Made by a program: the position numbers and the translations under genes. A stretch of DNA of 64,000 nucleotides, taken from positions 1,333,773 through 1,397,772 of the forward strand of contig NZ_FWFR01000001.1 in the NCBI RefSeq assembly GCF_900172325.1, read 5' to 3'. This DNA is from Oceanibacterium hippocampi (GTDB lineage: Bacteria; Pseudomonadota; Alphaproteobacteria; Sneathiellales; Sneathiellaceae). Each line of letters begins with the position of its first letter. Positions within the stretch are counted from its first letter, which is position 1. The notes beneath the pieces are model-generated. The model made no database searches. It was not told where the DNA came from and was given only the letters and a program-made list of their open reading frames with translations. Of this stretch, positions 1-12,482 are shown piece after piece.

Positions 1-200
1 TAGCCGATGATTCCGAAGACGGCCAGGAAGGGAAGGTAGAACAGTCCGGCAGGCAGGCCGTTGTCGAACATCACCCAGATGCCGATGACCAGGATGCCGG
101 CGAGCCGGATATGTGCGGCCCGGCGGACGCTGTTGCGCTGTTCCCGACGAAAGGCGGCGTCGAGCCGCCGGTTGCCGTCGTCCTGTTCGAAAGCCGTCAT
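1..200 (-). CDS. Membrane protein N-terminus (partial), possibly adenylate/guanylate cyclase
   Basis: Only the first 66 codons are inside the window; the gene continues past the left edge. The ATG is complementary to 198-200. The visible product has a charged, Arg-rich cytoplasmic head (residues 1-32), then two closely spaced hydrophobic segments (about 33-47 and 52-66) separated by a short FDNGLPAG turn. A short basic head followed by a compact bundle of short helices is typical of the membrane region of alphaproteobacterial class III nucleotide cyclases. That assignment is by resemblance only, because no catalytic domain is visible. It reads away from the ubiD gene, whose stop lies 73 bases from this start codon. 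Confidence 0.55.
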   Translation of the reverse strand, partial: MTAFEQDDGNRRLDAAFRREQRNSVRRAAHIRLAGILVIGIWVMFDNGLPAGLFYLPFLAVFGIIG

Positions 201-272
201 GGCTCCCCGCGCCTGTGTCGTCCGCCGCCCCTACGCAGGCCGCCCGACGGCCGGGCACCATTGCCCAGGCGG

Positions 273-1781
273 CTATTTCCAGATCGGCCGACCGCTGCCC
301 GGCAGGCCGAGGCGGGCCCATTTTTCCGTCACCGCCTCGATCACCCCGGCCTCCATGCGGATCTCGCGACCCCATTCCCGGTGCGTCTCGGGCGCCATCT
401 TGTTGGTCGCGTCGAGGCCCATCTTGCCGCCGAGACCGGATTCCGGCGAGGCGAAGTCGAGATAGTCGATCGGCGTGTTCTCGATCAGCAGCGTATCACG
501 GACCGGGTCCATGCGGGTCGAGATTGCCCACATGACGTCCTTCCAGTCGCGGGCATCGATATCGTCGTCCACGACGATCACGAACTTGGTGTAGATGAAC
601 TGCCGGAGATAGGACCAGACCGCCATCATGATGCGCCGGGCGTGCCCCGGATAGGCCTTGCGGATCGAGACGACGGCGATCCGGTAGCTGCAGCCCTCGG
701 GCGGCAGCCAGAAATCGACGATCTCCGGGAACTGCTGCTGCAGCAGCGGGATGAAGACCTCGTTCAGCGCCTCGCCGAGCACGCTCGGCTCGTCCGGCGG
801 GCGACCGGTGAAGGTCGAGAGGTAAATCGGATCTCGCCGCATGGTCACCGCGCTCACCGTGAAGACCGGGAACGGCTCGACCGCGTTGTAATAGCCGGTA
901 TGGTCGCCGTAGGGCCCCTCGTCACCGTAGTCCTCCAGGCTGACATGGCCTTCCAGCACGATCTCGGCCTCGGCCGGGACCTTGAGCGGCACCGTCTTGC
1001 AGTCGACCAGCTCGACCTTGCGGCCGCGCAGCAGGCCGGCGAACTGGTATTCCGAGAGCGTGTCCGGGACCGGCGTCACGGCAGCCAGGATGGTGCCGGG
1101 ATCGGCGCCGATGACCACCGCCGCCGGCAGCGGCTCCCGCTTCTCGGCGCCCCAGCGGCGATGGTGCTGGGCGCCGCCTCGGTGGCGCAGCCAGCGCATC
1201 AGGGTGGTGTTCCGCCCGGTCACCTGCATCCGGTAGATGCCGAGGTTGAAATCGTCGCCGCGTCCCTTGCCCGGTCCCCTGGTCACGACCAGCGGCCAGG
1301 TGATCAGCGGCGCCGGCTCGCCCGGCCAGCAGCCCTGCACCGGCAGCGTCGACAGGTCGATCTCGTCGCCGGTCATGACGATCTGCTGGCAGGGCCCGTG
1401 GCCGACCGTCTTCGGCCGCATCGCCATCACCGTCTTCACCAGCGGCAGCATCTCCATCGCGGCGCGGAAGCCCTCGGGTGGTTCCGGCTGGCGCAGGAAG
1501 GCGAGCGTCTCGCCGATCTCGCGAAGCTGGTCGGGCCGGCGGTCCATGCCGAGCGCGACCCGCCCGACCGTGCCGAACAGGTTGACCAGCACCGGCATCG
1601 CCGATTTCGTGCCGTCGGCGCGGACGACATTCTCGAACAGCACCGCCGGGCCGCCCTCGGCGAGCAGCCGGGTCTGGATCTCGGTCATTTCCAGGTGGGT
1701 CGAGACCGGCTCGGAAACGCGGACCAGTTCGCCCTTCTCCTCGAGCGTGGTCAGGAAATCCCGGAGCGACGAATAGGGCAT
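273..1781 (-). CDS. ubiD: UbiD family 3-polyprenyl-4-hydroxybenzoate decarboxylase
   Basis: Prenylated-FMN-dependent decarboxylase that removes the carboxyl group of 3-polyprenyl-4-hydroxybenzoate in ubiquinone synthesis. The product is 502 aa, the usual length for UbiD. Visible family motifs are NLGIYRMQV (about 179-187), the [14 protein letters not shown] stretch (195-208) and [11 protein letters not shown] (288-298), which belongs to the cofactor/active-site region. The ATG at 1781 is chosen because it begins MPYSSLRDF, the normal UbiD N-terminus; the open frame extends further upstream into ubiA but that part has no family similarity. It follows ubiA by 16 bases on the same strand, so the two probably form an operon for consecutive ring modifications. 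The partner flavin prenyltransferase UbiX is not in the window. Confidence 0.95.
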   Translation of the reverse strand: MPYSSLRDFLTTLEEKGELVRVSEPVSTHLEMTEIQTRLLAEGGPAVLFENVVRADGTKSAMPVLVNLFGTVGRVALGMDRRPDQLREIGETLAFLRQPEPPEGFRAAMEMLPLVKTVMAMRPKTVGHGPCQQIVMTGDEIDLSTLPVQGCWPGEPAPLITWPLVVTRGPGKGRGDDFNLGIYRMQVTGRNTTLMRWLRHRGGAQHHRRWGAEKREPLPAAVVIGADPGTILAAVTPVPDTLSEYQFAGLLRGRKVELVDCKTVPLKVPAEAEIVLEGHVSLEDYGDEGPYGDHTGYYNAVEPFPVFTVSAVTMRRDPIYLSTFTGRPPDEPSVLGEALNEVFIPLLQQQFPEIVDFWLPPEGCSYRIAVVSIRKAYPGHARRIMMAVWSYLRQFIYTKFVIVVDDDIDARDWKDVMWAISTRMDPVRDTLLIENTPIDYLDFASPESGLGGKMGLDATNKMAPETHREWGREIRMEAGVIEAVTEKWARLGLPGSGRPIWK

Positions 1782-1797
1782 GGCGGGCGGGTCCAGG

Positions 1798-2724
1798 TCA
1801 GGCGGCGAGCTTGCCGGCGAGGAAGGCGGCGCAGAGCAGGGCGCCATAGAGATGGTTGGAGCGGAACTTGGCAAGGCAGTCGTCGCTCGAATGGATATCG
1901 ACGCGGGCCCACTGCCAGGCGAGTTGCGCCGTGGCGAGGCCAAGGCCGATCCAGAACGGCCAGGCGAGTCCGGCCAGCGCGCCGGCGGCTCCGGCTCCGG
2001 CGGTCTGCAGGCCGTAGAAGAGGACCAGCCATGACCGTGTTGCCTCGCCGAGCCTGAGCGCGGTGGACTTGACGCCGATCAGCGCGTCGTCGTCCTTGTC
2101 CTGGTGCGCATAGATGGTGTCGTAGCCGAGCGTCCAGGCGATGCCGCCGAGGTAGAGCACGACCGGGGCCCAGCCGATCTCGCCCCGAACCGCCGCCCAG
2201 CCGAGCAGCGCCCCCCAGTTGAAGGCGAGCCCGAGAAAGGCCTGCGGCCAGTAGGTGAAGCGCTTGGCGAAGGGATAGATCGCGATCAGCGCCAGGCTGG
2301 CGACGCCGAGCAGGATGGCGAGCGGGTTGAAGCTGACGAGGATCGCGAAGCCGACGAGCGCCTGGGCGATCAGCCAGGCGACGGCGGCCCGCGCGCTCGT
2401 CTGGCCGCTCGGGATCGGGCGCAGCCGGGTCCGCGCGACCTGGCGGTCGATATCGCGGTCGACGATGTCGTTGAAGGTGCAGCCGGCCCCCCGCATCACC
2501 AGCGCGCCGATCCCGAACAGCAGGACCAGCATGAGGTCCGGGCCCTGTCCGGCCGGCGCGGCCAGGGTGATCGACCACCAGCAGGGCCAGAGCAGCAGCC
2601 AGGTGCCGATCGGCCGGTCGGCGCGCGAGAGCTTGAGGAATGGTCGCCAGCCTTGCGGCGCGAAACGGTCGACCCAGTTGTCGGGCCGGGCGTCGGCAAT
2701 CGTTCGTGAAGCGGGCTCGTTCAT
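1798..2724 (-). CDS. ubiA: 4-hydroxybenzoate polyprenyltransferase
   Basis: Integral membrane prenyltransferase that attaches the polyprenyl tail to 4-hydroxybenzoate, the step before UbiD. The 308-aa product has about eight hydrophobic segments and both Asp-rich Mg-diphosphate motifs: NDIVDRDID (85-93) and [13 protein letters not shown] (201-213). The ATG at 2724 (MNEPASR) is preferred. A longer in-frame start at 2775 would overlap the start of rsmE on the other strand and adds residues not typical of UbiA. ubiA is first in the ubiA-ubiD pair and is divergent from rsmE, so both promoters must lie in or near the 49-base gap at 2725-2773. Confidence 0.95.
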   Translation of the reverse strand: MNEPASRTIADARPDNWVDRFAPQGWRPFLKLSRADRPIGTWLLLWPCWWSITLAAPAGQGPDLMLVLLFGIGALVMRGAGCTFNDIVDRDIDRQVARTRLRPIPSGQTSARAAVAWLIAQALVGFAILVSFNPLAILLGVASLALIAIYPFAKRFTYWPQAFLGLAFNWGALLGWAAVRGEIGWAPVVLYLGGIAWTLGYDTIYAHQDKDDDALIGVKSTALRLGEATRSWLVLFYGLQTAGAGAAGALAGLAWPFWIGLGLATAQLAWQWARVDIHSSDDCLAKFRSNHLYGALLCAAFLAGKLAA

Positions 2725-2773
2725 GGGGTAGGGTCTATCGCCTCCGCCGAGACAGGACAAGCACGGGTACGAC

Positions 2774-3517
2774 ATGGCCAGATCGAACAGCGTTCGGCTC
2801 TACGTGGGCGACGAACTGACGCCGGGCAGGGCGCTCGCCCTCGACCGCGAGGCGGCGCATTATCTCGGCAACGTGATGCGCCGGACGGCCGGCGATCCGG
2901 TGCTGCTGTTCAACGGCCGGGACGGCGAATGGCGGGCCGAGATCGGCGAGGTGGGACGCAAGGCGGTGACGCTCCAGGTCCGCGAGCAGACCCGGCCGCA
3001 GAGCGTGCCGGCCGACCTCTGGCTGCTGTTCGCGGCGGTCAAGCGCGGGCCGACCGACCTGATCGTGCAGAAGGCGACCGAACTCGGCGTCTCGGAAATC
3101 CACATCGTCACGACCGAACGGAGCCAGAGCGAGCGGCTCCGGCCGGAGCGGCTGCACGTCATCGCCCGCGAGGCGGCCGAACAGAGTCGCCGGCTCGACC
3201 TGCCTGGGATCACGCCGCCGGAGAAGCTCGCCGACCTGCTCGATCGCTGGCCGGCGGAGCGGGCGCTGATCTTCTGTGACGAGGGCGGGACCGCGCCGGC
3301 CGCGCTCGACGGGATGGCGGCCGCCGCGCGGAAGGATTCCCCGGCGGCGGTGCTGATCGGTCCGGAAGGCGGTTTCTCCGAGGCCGAACGGGCGCGCATC
3401 GCTGCCCATCCCGCAGCGCTGTCGGTCTCTCTCGGGCCGCTGATCCTCAGGGCGGAAACGGCGGCGATCGCCGCGCTGGTCCTCTGGCAGGCGGCACGCG
3501 GCGACTGGCGCGCCTAG
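2774..3517 (+). CDS. rsmE: 16S rRNA (uracil(1498)-N3)-methyltransferase
   Basis: SAM-dependent SPOUT methyltransferase that makes m3U1498 in 16S rRNA. The 247-aa product has a PUA-like N-terminal part (1-75). It is followed by the SPOUT fold with its family motifs [10 protein letters not shown] (100-109), the EQSRR stretch (136-140), IGPEGGFS (195-202) and [11 protein letters not shown] (220-230), which form the knot and SAM site. The length matches the family. It is divergent from ubiA and followed by a 191-base gap before gshA, so it may be transcribed alone. Confidence 0.95.
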   Translation: MARSNSVRLYVGDELTPGRALALDREAAHYLGNVMRRTAGDPVLLFNGRDGEWRAEIGEVGRKAVTLQVREQTRPQSVPADLWLLFAAVKRGPTDLIVQKATELGVSEIHIVTTERSQSERLRPERLHVIAREAAEQSRRLDLPGITPPEKLADLLDRWPAERALIFCDEGGTAPAALDGMAAAARKDSPAAVLIGPEGGFSEAERARIAAHPAALSVSLGPLILRAETAAIAALVLWQAARGDWRA

Positions 3518-3708
3518 CCGGTCGGCGGCTTCGCCGGTCGACGGAATTCCGTTGCAAGTGTCGCTTCGCGCAACAATCCTTCCACCGGTCGAAGTGGAAT
3601 GAGCGGTCAATTTGCCCTTGCGGCGAATTTGCCCATCTATTACCTCGGGATGCAGCCGGCGGCATCGACGCCAGAACCGCCAACTTGGACGGGAGTGATT
3701 GTAGCAGA

Positions 3709-5076
3709 ATGTCCGGACCGGCAAGCGGGGCGAAGACCCCCATCGAAAGCGAGGCGCAACTCGTCGCGTTCCTCGAATCAGGGTGCAAGCCGGTCACGGC
3801 CTGGCGAATCGGCACCGAGCACGAGAAATTCGCCTTCGACGTCAAGACCCTGCGCGCGCTGCCCTACGACGGCCCGAACGGCATCCGGGCGATCCTGAAC
3901 GGCATGACCCGGTTCGGCTGGGAACCCGTCTTCGAAGGCGAGAACGTGATCGCCCTGACCATGGACGGCGCCTCCGTTTCGCTGGAGCCGGGCGGCCAGT
4001 TCGAGCTGTCGGGCGCGCCGCTGGAAACCGTGCATCAGACCTGCAGCGAGGTGAACACCCATCTCGCCCAGGTGCGCGAGGTCGGCGACGAACTCGGCAT
4101 CGGCTTCCTCGGCGTCGGCTTCCAGCCGAAATGGTCGCGCGACGAAACGCCGATCATGCCCAAGGGGCGCTACAACATCATGCGCGCCTACATGCCGAAG
4201 CGCGGCAATCTCGGCCTCGACATGATGCTCAGGTCCTGCACCGTGCAGGTCAACCTGGACTACGGGTCGGAAGCGGACATGGTGAAGAAGTTCCGCACCT
4301 CGCTGGCGCTCCAGCCGGTGGCGACGGCGATCTTCGCCAATTCGCCGTTCGTCGACGGCAAGCCGAGCGGCTACATGAGCTATCGCAGCCATATCTGGAC
4401 CGATACCGACCCGGACCGCACCGGCATGCTGCCGTTCGTCTTCGAGGACGGCTTCGATTTCGAGCGCTACGTCCAGTACGCCCTCGACGTGCCGATGTAT
4501 TTCGTCTACCGCGACGGCACCTATCTCGATGCTTCCGGCCAGTCGTTCCGCGACTTCCTGGCCGGGCGCCTGCCGGCCTTGCCCGGCGAGAAGCCGACGC
4601 TGGTCGACTGGGACAATCACCTGACAACGATCTTCCCCGAGGTCCGCCTCAAGCGCTTCCTGGAAATGCGCGGCGCCGACGGCGGACCGTGGCGCCGGCT
4701 CTGCGCGCTTCCGGCGTTGTGGACCGGGATCTTCTATGACCAGACCGCGCTCGACGCGGCCTGGGACCTGGTCAGGGACTGGAGCGCGGAGGAACGCCAG
4801 CGGGTCCGCGACGAGGTCCCGCGCCATGCCCTGATGACCCCGCTCGCCGACGGCCGCAAGCTGCTCGACGTCGCCAAGCAGATGCTCGAGATCTCGCGCG
4901 ACGGCCTGAAGCGACGGGCGCGAATGAACTTCACCGGCGAGGACGAGGGGGTCTTCCTCGACGCGCTGTTCCAGATCGTCTGGGAGGGCCGCTGTCCGGC
5001 CCGCGAGATGCTCGCCCGCTACGAGGGGCCGTGGCAGAAGAGCGTCGACCCGATCTTCCGCGAATACGCCTTCTGA
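3709..5076 (+). CDS. gshA: Glutamate-cysteine ligase (alphaproteobacterial/plant type)
   Basis: ATP-dependent ligase making gamma-glutamylcysteine, the first step of glutathione synthesis. The 455-aa product has the signature [10 protein letters not shown] (32-41) and the conserved RCTVQVN-like segment, here [17 protein letters not shown], of the proteobacterial and plant GCL2 family rather than E. coli GshA. The ATG at 3709 (MSGPASGAK) is chosen; a TTG at 3685 in the same frame would only add a Cys-containing tail. It ends 10 bases before the convergent peroxidase gene. No neighbouring gshB is present. Confidence 0.93.
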   Translation: MSGPASGAKTPIESEAQLVAFLESGCKPVTAWRIGTEHEKFAFDVKTLRALPYDGPNGIRAILNGMTRFGWEPVFEGENVIALTMDGASVSLEPGGQFELSGAPLETVHQTCSEVNTHLAQVREVGDELGIGFLGVGFQPKWSRDETPIMPKGRYNIMRAYMPKRGNLGLDMMLRSCTVQVNLDYGSEADMVKKFRTSLALQPVATAIFANSPFVDGKPSGYMSYRSHIWTDTDPDRTGMLPFVFEDGFDFERYVQYALDVPMYFVYRDGTYLDASGQSFRDFLAGRLPALPGEKPTLVDWDNHLTTIFPEVRLKRFLEMRGADGGPWRRLCALPALWTGIFYDQTALDAAWDLVRDWSAEERQRVRDEVPRHALMTPLADGRKLLDVAKQMLEISRDGLKRRARMNFTGEDEGVFLDALFQIVWEGRCPAREMLARYEGPWQKSVDPIFREYAF

Positions 5077-5086
5077 GGCCCGCCGC

Positions 5087-6406
5087 TCAACGGCTGAACG
5101 CGGCGGCGAGCGCTTCCGGATCGTAAAGCGAACCGGGCAGGGCTGTGGCGTGGGCCTCCGCGAAGGCCGCGATGTCGACGGACAATGCGTCCCGCAGGCG
5201 GCGCGCCGCCGGGAAATCGCGGGCCGTCGCCCGTTCCTCCAGCCGCCGGAGCCGCTCGGCCAGTTCGCCGAGCGCGGATTCGGCGGTCTTCTGGGCCTCG
5301 TTCGCGGCCGGCGCGCGGAAGCGTTCGGCGACGCGCCCCAGTTCGCCGCGGACCATGTCGGCGATCAGCCCGGTGAGATCGGCATCCTCGACCCGCATCG
5401 TCTCGTGCAACAGGCCGACGAAGCCCTCGATATCGGCCATGTCGGCGGCGAGCGTGATCGCCTGGCGTGGCCGGTCGACGGCGCCGATCGCCGCCAGGTA
5501 GGCGAGGATCGCGGCCTTCTCGGCTTGCCCGAGCGCGAGGTCCAGGGCGTCGGCGTGACGGTCGAGCAGGGTGGCGAGATCGGCGGCCGAGCCGTCCGCG
5601 AGATAGGGCGCCGTCCCGGCGAGCCCGCGCAGGCCCGGGGTGTCGCGGTAACCGCCGGTGCCGACATCGTGCGCCAGGCCGTCGCGAAAGCCGGCATCCG
5701 GAACATGGCAGGCGGCGCAGGCGCGCTCGAACGGTGCCGCGCCCGCCCGTGCCGCCGCGGGCGCCGCCCCGGTCAGCCGGCCGCGCGGGCCGAGCAGGGC
5801 ATTCTCGGCCGGGGCCAGGGCCTGCAGATAGGCGGTCAGCGCGTCGAGCAGGGCGGGGCGCGGCTCGCGGCCCGAGAACTCGACGACGATGACATTGCGG
5901 ACGAAGGCCCTGAGCGAGCCGAAGCGGCCGTCATGGCCGAAGGGGCCGCTCGCGGCGACGCCGCGCAGGCTCGGGATGTTGACCGGGTCGAAGCGGCCAT
6001 TGTCGGCCCGGCCGTTCCAGAAGCGGTGGCTGACATCGACATTGCCCGGTCGGTCGTTGGTCGTCGCGAAGAAGAAGGCGGTGCCCGCGTCGCCGTTCGG
6101 ATGGCAGGTCTGGCAGGACAGGTCGAGTTGCCGGGCCCGGCCGCCGAGCGTCGTGGGCGCGCGAAAGGCGAGCCGGCCGAACTCGGCGAGGAAGGAGAGG
6201 GGGGCGTCCTCGCCATGCAGCATCTCGCGCGGCGCCTCGGCCAGCGTGGCCTGGCCCAGATCGGCCGGCCCGAGCCAGCGCGACAGGGTCGGCAGCGTCC
6301 CGTCCGCGGCGATGGCGGCCCCGGCGGTCGATCCGCCGAGTGCCATGACCGCCGCCGCGAGGACCGGAATCCAGCGCGCCCGGCGCGTCGTCGGCCCCGA
6401 CCGCAT
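5087..6406 (-). CDS. Exported di-heme cytochrome c peroxidase / MauG-like protein
   Basis: Predicted periplasmic di-heme protein of the bacterial cytochrome c peroxidase/MauG superfamily. A signal peptide (basic start, hydrophobic core about 12-33) precedes two CxxCH heme sites, CQTCH (98-102) and CAACH (230-234). Each is followed by the family block seen as NIPSLRGVAASGPFGHDGR (143-161) and TPGLRGLAGTAPYLADG. The last 110 residues form a long helical, Glu/Arg-rich tail that ordinary peroxidases lack. The ATG at 6406 is used; an in-frame TTG at 6421 overlaps the tldD stop codon and is also possible. The close spacing to tldD suggests co-transcription. The substrate (peroxide or a protein to be oxidised) cannot be told from sequence. 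Confidence 0.85.
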   Translation of the reverse strand: MRSGPTTRRARWIPVLAAAVMALGGSTAGAAIAADGTLPTLSRWLGPADLGQATLAEAPREMLHGEDAPLSFLAEFGRLAFRAPTTLGGRARQLDLSCQTCHPNGDAGTAFFFATTNDRPGNVDVSHRFWNGRADNGRFDPVNIPSLRGVAASGPFGHDGRFGSLRAFVRNVIVVEFSGREPRPALLDALTAYLQALAPAENALLGPRGRLTGAAPAAARAGAAPFERACAACHVPDAGFRDGLAHDVGTGGYRDTPGLRGLAGTAPYLADGSAADLATLLDRHADALDLALGQAEKAAILAYLAAIGAVDRPRQAITLAADMADIEGFVGLLHETMRVEDADLTGLIADMVRGELGRVAERFRAPAANEAQKTAESALGELAERLRRLEERATARDFPAARRLRDALSVDIAAFAEAHATALPGSLYDPEALAAAFSR

Positions 6407-6417
6407 CGGCGGCCTGC

Positions 6418-7851
6418 TCAAGCCGCGGTGCCGCCGACCGTCAGGCCCTCGACCTTGAGGGTCGGCTGGCCGACGCCGACGGGAACGCTCTGGCCGCCCT
6501 TGCCGCAGGTTCCGACGCCGGGGTCGAGCGCCATGTCGTTGCCGACCGCGGTGACCTTCTTCAGTACCTCGTTGCCGGTGCCGATCAGCGTCGCGCCCTT
6601 GACCGGCTCGCGGATCTGGCCGTTCTCGATGCGGTAGGCCTCGGTGCAGGAGAAGACGAACTTGCCAGAGGTGATGTCGACCTGGCCGCCACCGAAATTG
6701 ACCGCGTAGAGGCCGTTCTTCACCGAGGCGATGATCTCGCCCGGATCGCGGTCGCCGGCCATCATGTAGGTGTTGGTCATGCGCGGCATCGGCATGTGGC
6801 CGAAGCTTTCGCGGCGGCCGTTGCCGGTCGCCGCCATGCCCATCAGCCGGGCATTCATGCGGTCCTGCATGTAGCCCTTGAGGATACCGTCCTCGATCAG
6901 CACGGTGCGCCCGCTCGGCGTGCCCTCGTCGTCGACGGTCAGCGAGCCGCGGCGGTCCGGGATCGTGCCGTCGTCGACCACGGTGATGCCGCGGGCCGCG
7001 ACCTGTTCGCCGAGCAAGCCGGAGAAGACCGATGTCTTCTTGCGGTTGAAGTCACCCTCGAGGCCGTGGCCGATCGCCTCGTGCAGCAGGATGCCGGGCC
7101 AGCCGGAGGCCAGCACCACGGTCTGCTCGCCGGCCGGCGCCGCCACCGACTCCAGGTTGACCAGCGCCTGGCGCAGCGCCTCGTCGACGGCGCGCTGCCA
7201 GTTCTGGGGCTGCATGTAGAAGCCGTAGCCGACCCGGCCGCCCTCGCCGTGGCTGCCGCTTTCCCGCCGATCGCCCTTGGCAACGACGACCGAGACGTTG
7301 AAGCGGACGAGCGGGCGGATGTCGCCGGCCCGCGCCCCGTCGGCACGAATGATCTCGACGGCCTGCCAGCTTCCGGCGAGCGAGGCGGAAACCTGGACGA
7401 CGCGCGGATCCTTCGCCCGGCCGTAGGCGTCGACCGCTTCCAGCAGGGCGACCTTGTCGGCGAACGGGATCTCGTTCAGCGGATTGACGTCGGTGTAGAG
7501 CGTCCGGTTGGTTCCGACCGGCGCGATCGACATGGTCCCGCCGCTGCCCTGGCGGACCGCGCGCACGGTCTCGGCGGCCCGCCGCATCGCCGGGGCCGAG
7601 ATGTCGGAGGCATGGGCATAGCCGGTCTGTTCGCCGGACACGGCGCGCAGGCCGAAGCCGCGCGCGGTGTCGAAGCTGGCGCTCTTCATCCGGCCGTCGT
7701 CGAAGGCGAAGCTCTCCGAAAGCCGGTGCTCCAGATAGAGCTCGCCATCGTCGGCGCCGGCCAGCGCCTCCGCGGCGATCCGCTCGGCGGTCGCCCGGTC
7801 GAGTTCCGAATCGCCGAAGAAGATTTCATCGCCGGTCGCAATATCGCTCAT
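6418..7851 (-). CDS. tldD: Metalloprotease TldD
   Basis: Cytoplasmic zinc metallopeptidase subunit; in known systems TldD works with TldE/PmbA to degrade unfolded peptides and to mature some modified peptides. The 477-aa product carries the metal-binding and active-site motif HEAIGHGLEGD (257-267) and the glycine-rich C-terminal region ending in GVGQPTLKVEGLTVGGTAA (459-477), typical of TldD. The ATG at 7851 (MSDIATGDE) is preferred to a start 30 bases upstream (MASGDRR). tldE is not in the window, which is common. The downstream peroxidase gene begins within a few bases of the stop. Confidence 0.95.
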   Translation of the reverse strand: MSDIATGDEIFFGDSELDRATAERIAAEALAGADDGELYLEHRLSESFAFDDGRMKSASFDTARGFGLRAVSGEQTGYAHASDISAPAMRRAAETVRAVRQGSGGTMSIAPVGTNRTLYTDVNPLNEIPFADKVALLEAVDAYGRAKDPRVVQVSASLAGSWQAVEIIRADGARAGDIRPLVRFNVSVVVAKGDRRESGSHGEGGRVGYGFYMQPQNWQRAVDEALRQALVNLESVAAPAGEQTVVLASGWPGILLHEAIGHGLEGDFNRKKTSVFSGLLGEQVAARGITVVDDGTIPDRRGSLTVDDEGTPSGRTVLIEDGILKGYMQDRMNARLMGMAATGNGRRESFGHMPMPRMTNTYMMAGDRDPGEIIASVKNGLYAVNFGGGQVDITSGKFVFSCTEAYRIENGQIREPVKGATLIGTGNEVLKKVTAVGNDMALDPGVGTCGKGGQSVPVGVGQPTLKVEGLTVGGTAA

Positions 7852-8249
7852 CTGCTCGCTCCGTCGGTCGCCGCTGGCCAACCGCGTCTGTCGTCAAAGG
7901 GGGTCGAGCCTTCAATATGGTCGCCCCTGTCCGGCAAGTCGAGCATTGCCGGCGATCGCCATGGGGACGGCGGCTTTCAGGCAATCGCGCAGCCGGCCGG
8001 CGCGACAATCCGCCGCAAGTCCGGTCCGAGTGTCCGCCCTATCATCTCGGGTATCGCAGGACGATCCGCAACCCCGGCGCAAAACGCGGACGATACGGAC
8101 TTGTGAACGGCGTTTGGCCTGTTGTAGTTTCGCGCCGGCCGCGCCCCCCGGGCTGCGGCGGAGAGGTTCGGTTGGCATGGGCCGCTGACCGCGTGATACG
8201 ATCGCATCGGCGCGGAATGGATGCCCTGGTCTGGGAGTGAGCAGATAGG
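7852..8249. other. Non-coding region between tldD and coxB
   Basis: 398 bases between the divergent tldD and coxB starts. It must hold promoters for both. The only promoter-like pair I see for coxB is TTGTGA at 8101-8106 and TAGTTT at 8125-8130 (spacing 18), which is weak. A GGGAGTGAGCAGATAGG stretch lies just before the coxB ATG and would serve as ribosome binding site. I see no hairpin with a T-run, no tRNA and no convincing small ORF. Confidence 0.5.
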
Positions 8250-10735
<2,486 letters not shown>

Positions 10736-10770
10736 GGCGGGGCCGGGGCCCCTCGCGGGGTTTGCAATCA

Positions 10771-11685
10771 GTGACCGATACGACTGCCATAGCCGCCGAC
10801 AAGACGGATCCTGCCGATCTCGCGCGCGTCGGCGACTATTTCGCGCTCCTGAAGCCACGGGTGATGTCGCTCGTGATCTTCACCGCCGGGGTCGGCCTGG
10901 CCATCGCGCCGGGTGACATTCACCCGTTGCTCGCCTTCACGGCGCTGCTGGCGATTGCCGTCGGCGCCGGGGCGTCGGGCGCGATCAACATGTGGTACGA
11001 CGCCGACATCGACCGGGTGATGGCGCGGACCCGCAACCGGCCGATCCCGGCCGGTCGCATCGATGCCGGCACCGCGCTCGCCTTCGGGTCGGTGCTGGCG
11101 GTCGGCTCGGTCATCGTCATGGGCCTCGCTGTGAACCATGTCGCGGCGCTGCTGCTGGCGGTGACGATCGCCTTCTACGTGTTCATCTACACGATGTGGC
11201 TAAAGCGCCGCACGCCGCAGAATATCGTGATCGGCGGCGCCTCGGGCGCGCTTCCGCCGGTGATCGGCTGGGCCGCCGTGACCGGCACGGTCGATGCCGG
11301 AGCTGTCGCGCTGTTCGCCATCATCTTCATGTGGACTCCGCCGCATTTCTGGGCGCTCTCGCTCTGGCGCTCGGGCGATTACGAGAAGGTCGGCGTGCCG
11401 ATGCTGCCGGTCGTCGCCGGCCTCCGGGCGACGCGCAACCAGATCCTCGTCTATTCGCTGCTGCTGTTCCCGATCACGCTGACCCCGCCCTTCTTCGGTG
11501 CCGGCGGCTGGTTCTACGAGGCTGTCGCCGCGGTGCTCGGCCTGGTCTTCGTGTTTGCCGCCTTCCGGGTCTGGCGGAGCGAGGAGGAGAAGCCGGCAAA
11601 GCAGCTCTTCGCCTATTCGATCCTCTATCTGTTCCTGCTTTTCGCCGCGTTGCTCGGCGAATGGGCGTTCGGACGGGTGGCCTGA
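10771..11685 (+). CDS. ctaB: Protoheme IX farnesyltransferase (heme O synthase)
   Basis: Membrane prenyltransferase converting heme B to heme O, precursor of the heme A used by CoxA. The 304-aa product has multiple membrane helices and the Asp-rich farnesyl-diphosphate motif [19 protein letters not shown] (73-91), plus [12 protein letters not shown] in the middle loop. The start is taken as GTG 10771; no ATG fits in this frame near the expected N-terminus. The 35-base gap after coxA contains a short GC-rich inverted stretch (CCCC-TCGC-GGGG then TTT) that could weakly attenuate transcription. The next gene follows after one base. Confidence 0.95.
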   Translation: MTDTTAIAADKTDPADLARVGDYFALLKPRVMSLVIFTAGVGLAIAPGDIHPLLAFTALLAIAVGAGASGAINMWYDADIDRVMARTRNRPIPAGRIDAGTALAFGSVLAVGSVIVMGLAVNHVAALLLAVTIAFYVFIYTMWLKRRTPQNIVIGGASGALPPVIGWAAVTGTVDAGAVALFAIIFMWTPPHFWALSLWRSGDYEKVGVPMLPVVAGLRATRNQILVYSLLLFPITLTPPFFGAGGWFYEAVAAVLGLVFVFAAFRVWRSEEEKPAKQLFAYSILYLFLLFAALLGEWAFGRVA

Positions 11686-11686
11686 G

Positions 11687-11809
11687 ATGCCGCTGTCCGA
11701 TGAGCATCGCAAGAAACGCGGCCGCAATTTCGCGCTCGCCGGCGTGCTGGTGGCACTCGTCGTGCTCTTCTACCTGATCACCATCGTCAAGATGCAGGGG
11801 GCGGCATGA
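11687..11809 (+). CDS. CoxF-like small single-helix membrane protein of the oxidase operon
   Basis: A 40-aa ORF with a charged N-terminus (PLSDEHRKKRGRNF), one transmembrane helix (about 15-33) and a short tail. It starts one base after ctaB and its stop overlaps the ctaG start as ATGA, so it is translated as part of the operon. Small proteins of this shape sit between ctaB and ctaG in many Alphaproteobacteria and are often labelled CoxF or oxidase assembly small protein; their role is not well established. It is short enough to be missed by gene finders, but the conserved position and tight coupling support it. Confidence 0.82.
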   Translation: MPLSDEHRKKRGRNFALAGVLVALVVLFYLITIVKMQGAA

Positions 11810-12408
11810 GCAACCGTCGCAATCGCGTGGTCGTCACAGGCGCGGTAGCGGCCGTCGTCGGCATGGTGTGTCTGGCCTATGCCTCGGTCCCTCTCTATGA
11901 CCTGTTCTGCCGGGTCACCGGTTTCGGCGGCACGACCCAGCGCGCCGACGCGGCGCCGGAGCAGGTCATCGACCGGGCCTTCACCGTCCACTTCGACGCC
12001 AGCCTCGCGCGCGGCATGCCGTGGTCGTTCCGGCCATTGCAGCGCTCGGTCGATGTCGAGGCGGGGGAACAGAAGCTGGCCTTCTTCCAGGCGCACAACC
12101 CGACCCCGCATCGGGTCTCGGGGAACGCGACGTTCAACGTGACGCCACAGAAGATCGGCAAGTATTTCAACAAGATCGAATGCTTCTGCTTCACCGAGCA
12201 GACCCTCGAACCGGGCGAGACGGTGGACATGCCGATACTCTTCTTCATCGATCCGGCGATCGCCGACGATCCGAACGCGGCGGAAGTGAAAACCATTACG
12301 CTGTCCTACACCTTCTTCGTCGACGAGGACGCGGAGAGTGAGTTGAAGGACGGCAAACGGACGGTGTCGCAGGTGCAGACGGCACCGGCATCACGTGATA
12401 TCAACTAG
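11806..12408 (+). CDS. ctaG: Cytochrome c oxidase assembly protein CtaG (Cox11)
   Basis: Membrane-anchored copper chaperone that delivers copper to the CuB site of CoxA. The 200-aa product has one N-terminal transmembrane helix (about 8-29) and a periplasmic immunoglobulin-like domain with the copper-binding CFCF motif (126-129) in [11 protein letters not shown]. The conserved FYDLFC-like motif appears as [16 protein letters not shown] (30-45). Its ATG overlaps the stop of the small CoxF-like gene. coxC follows after 74 bases. Confidence 0.96.
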   Translation: MSNRRNRVVVTGAVAAVVGMVCLAYASVPLYDLFCRVTGFGGTTQRADAAPEQVIDRAFTVHFDASLARGMPWSFRPLQRSVDVEAGEQKLAFFQAHNPTPHRVSGNATFNVTPQKIGKYFNKIECFCFTEQTLEPGETVDMPILFFIDPAIADDPNAAEVKTITLSYTFFVDEDAESELKDGKRTVSQVQTAPASRDIN

Positions 12409-12482
12409 GCGCAGTGCCTGGGCTTGGCGTAGCGAGCGGACCGGGCGGGAACAGCCCGGTCGACAATGAGGAGCGGAACCAC

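Noticed and set aside
111-2057. Plus-strand open frame of 648 codons over ubiD/ubiA
   Set aside because: Arg/His/Asp-rich low-complexity translation without any domain; it is the antisense shadow of two clear genes in GC-rich DNA.
3518-3560. GC-rich inverted segments after rsmE
   Set aside because: Imperfect pairing and no T-run; not called as a terminator.
10741-10763. GC-rich hairpin CCCC-TCGC-GGGG followed by TTT between coxA and ctaB
   Set aside because: Only a 4-bp stem and three T; too weak to call a terminator inside an operon.
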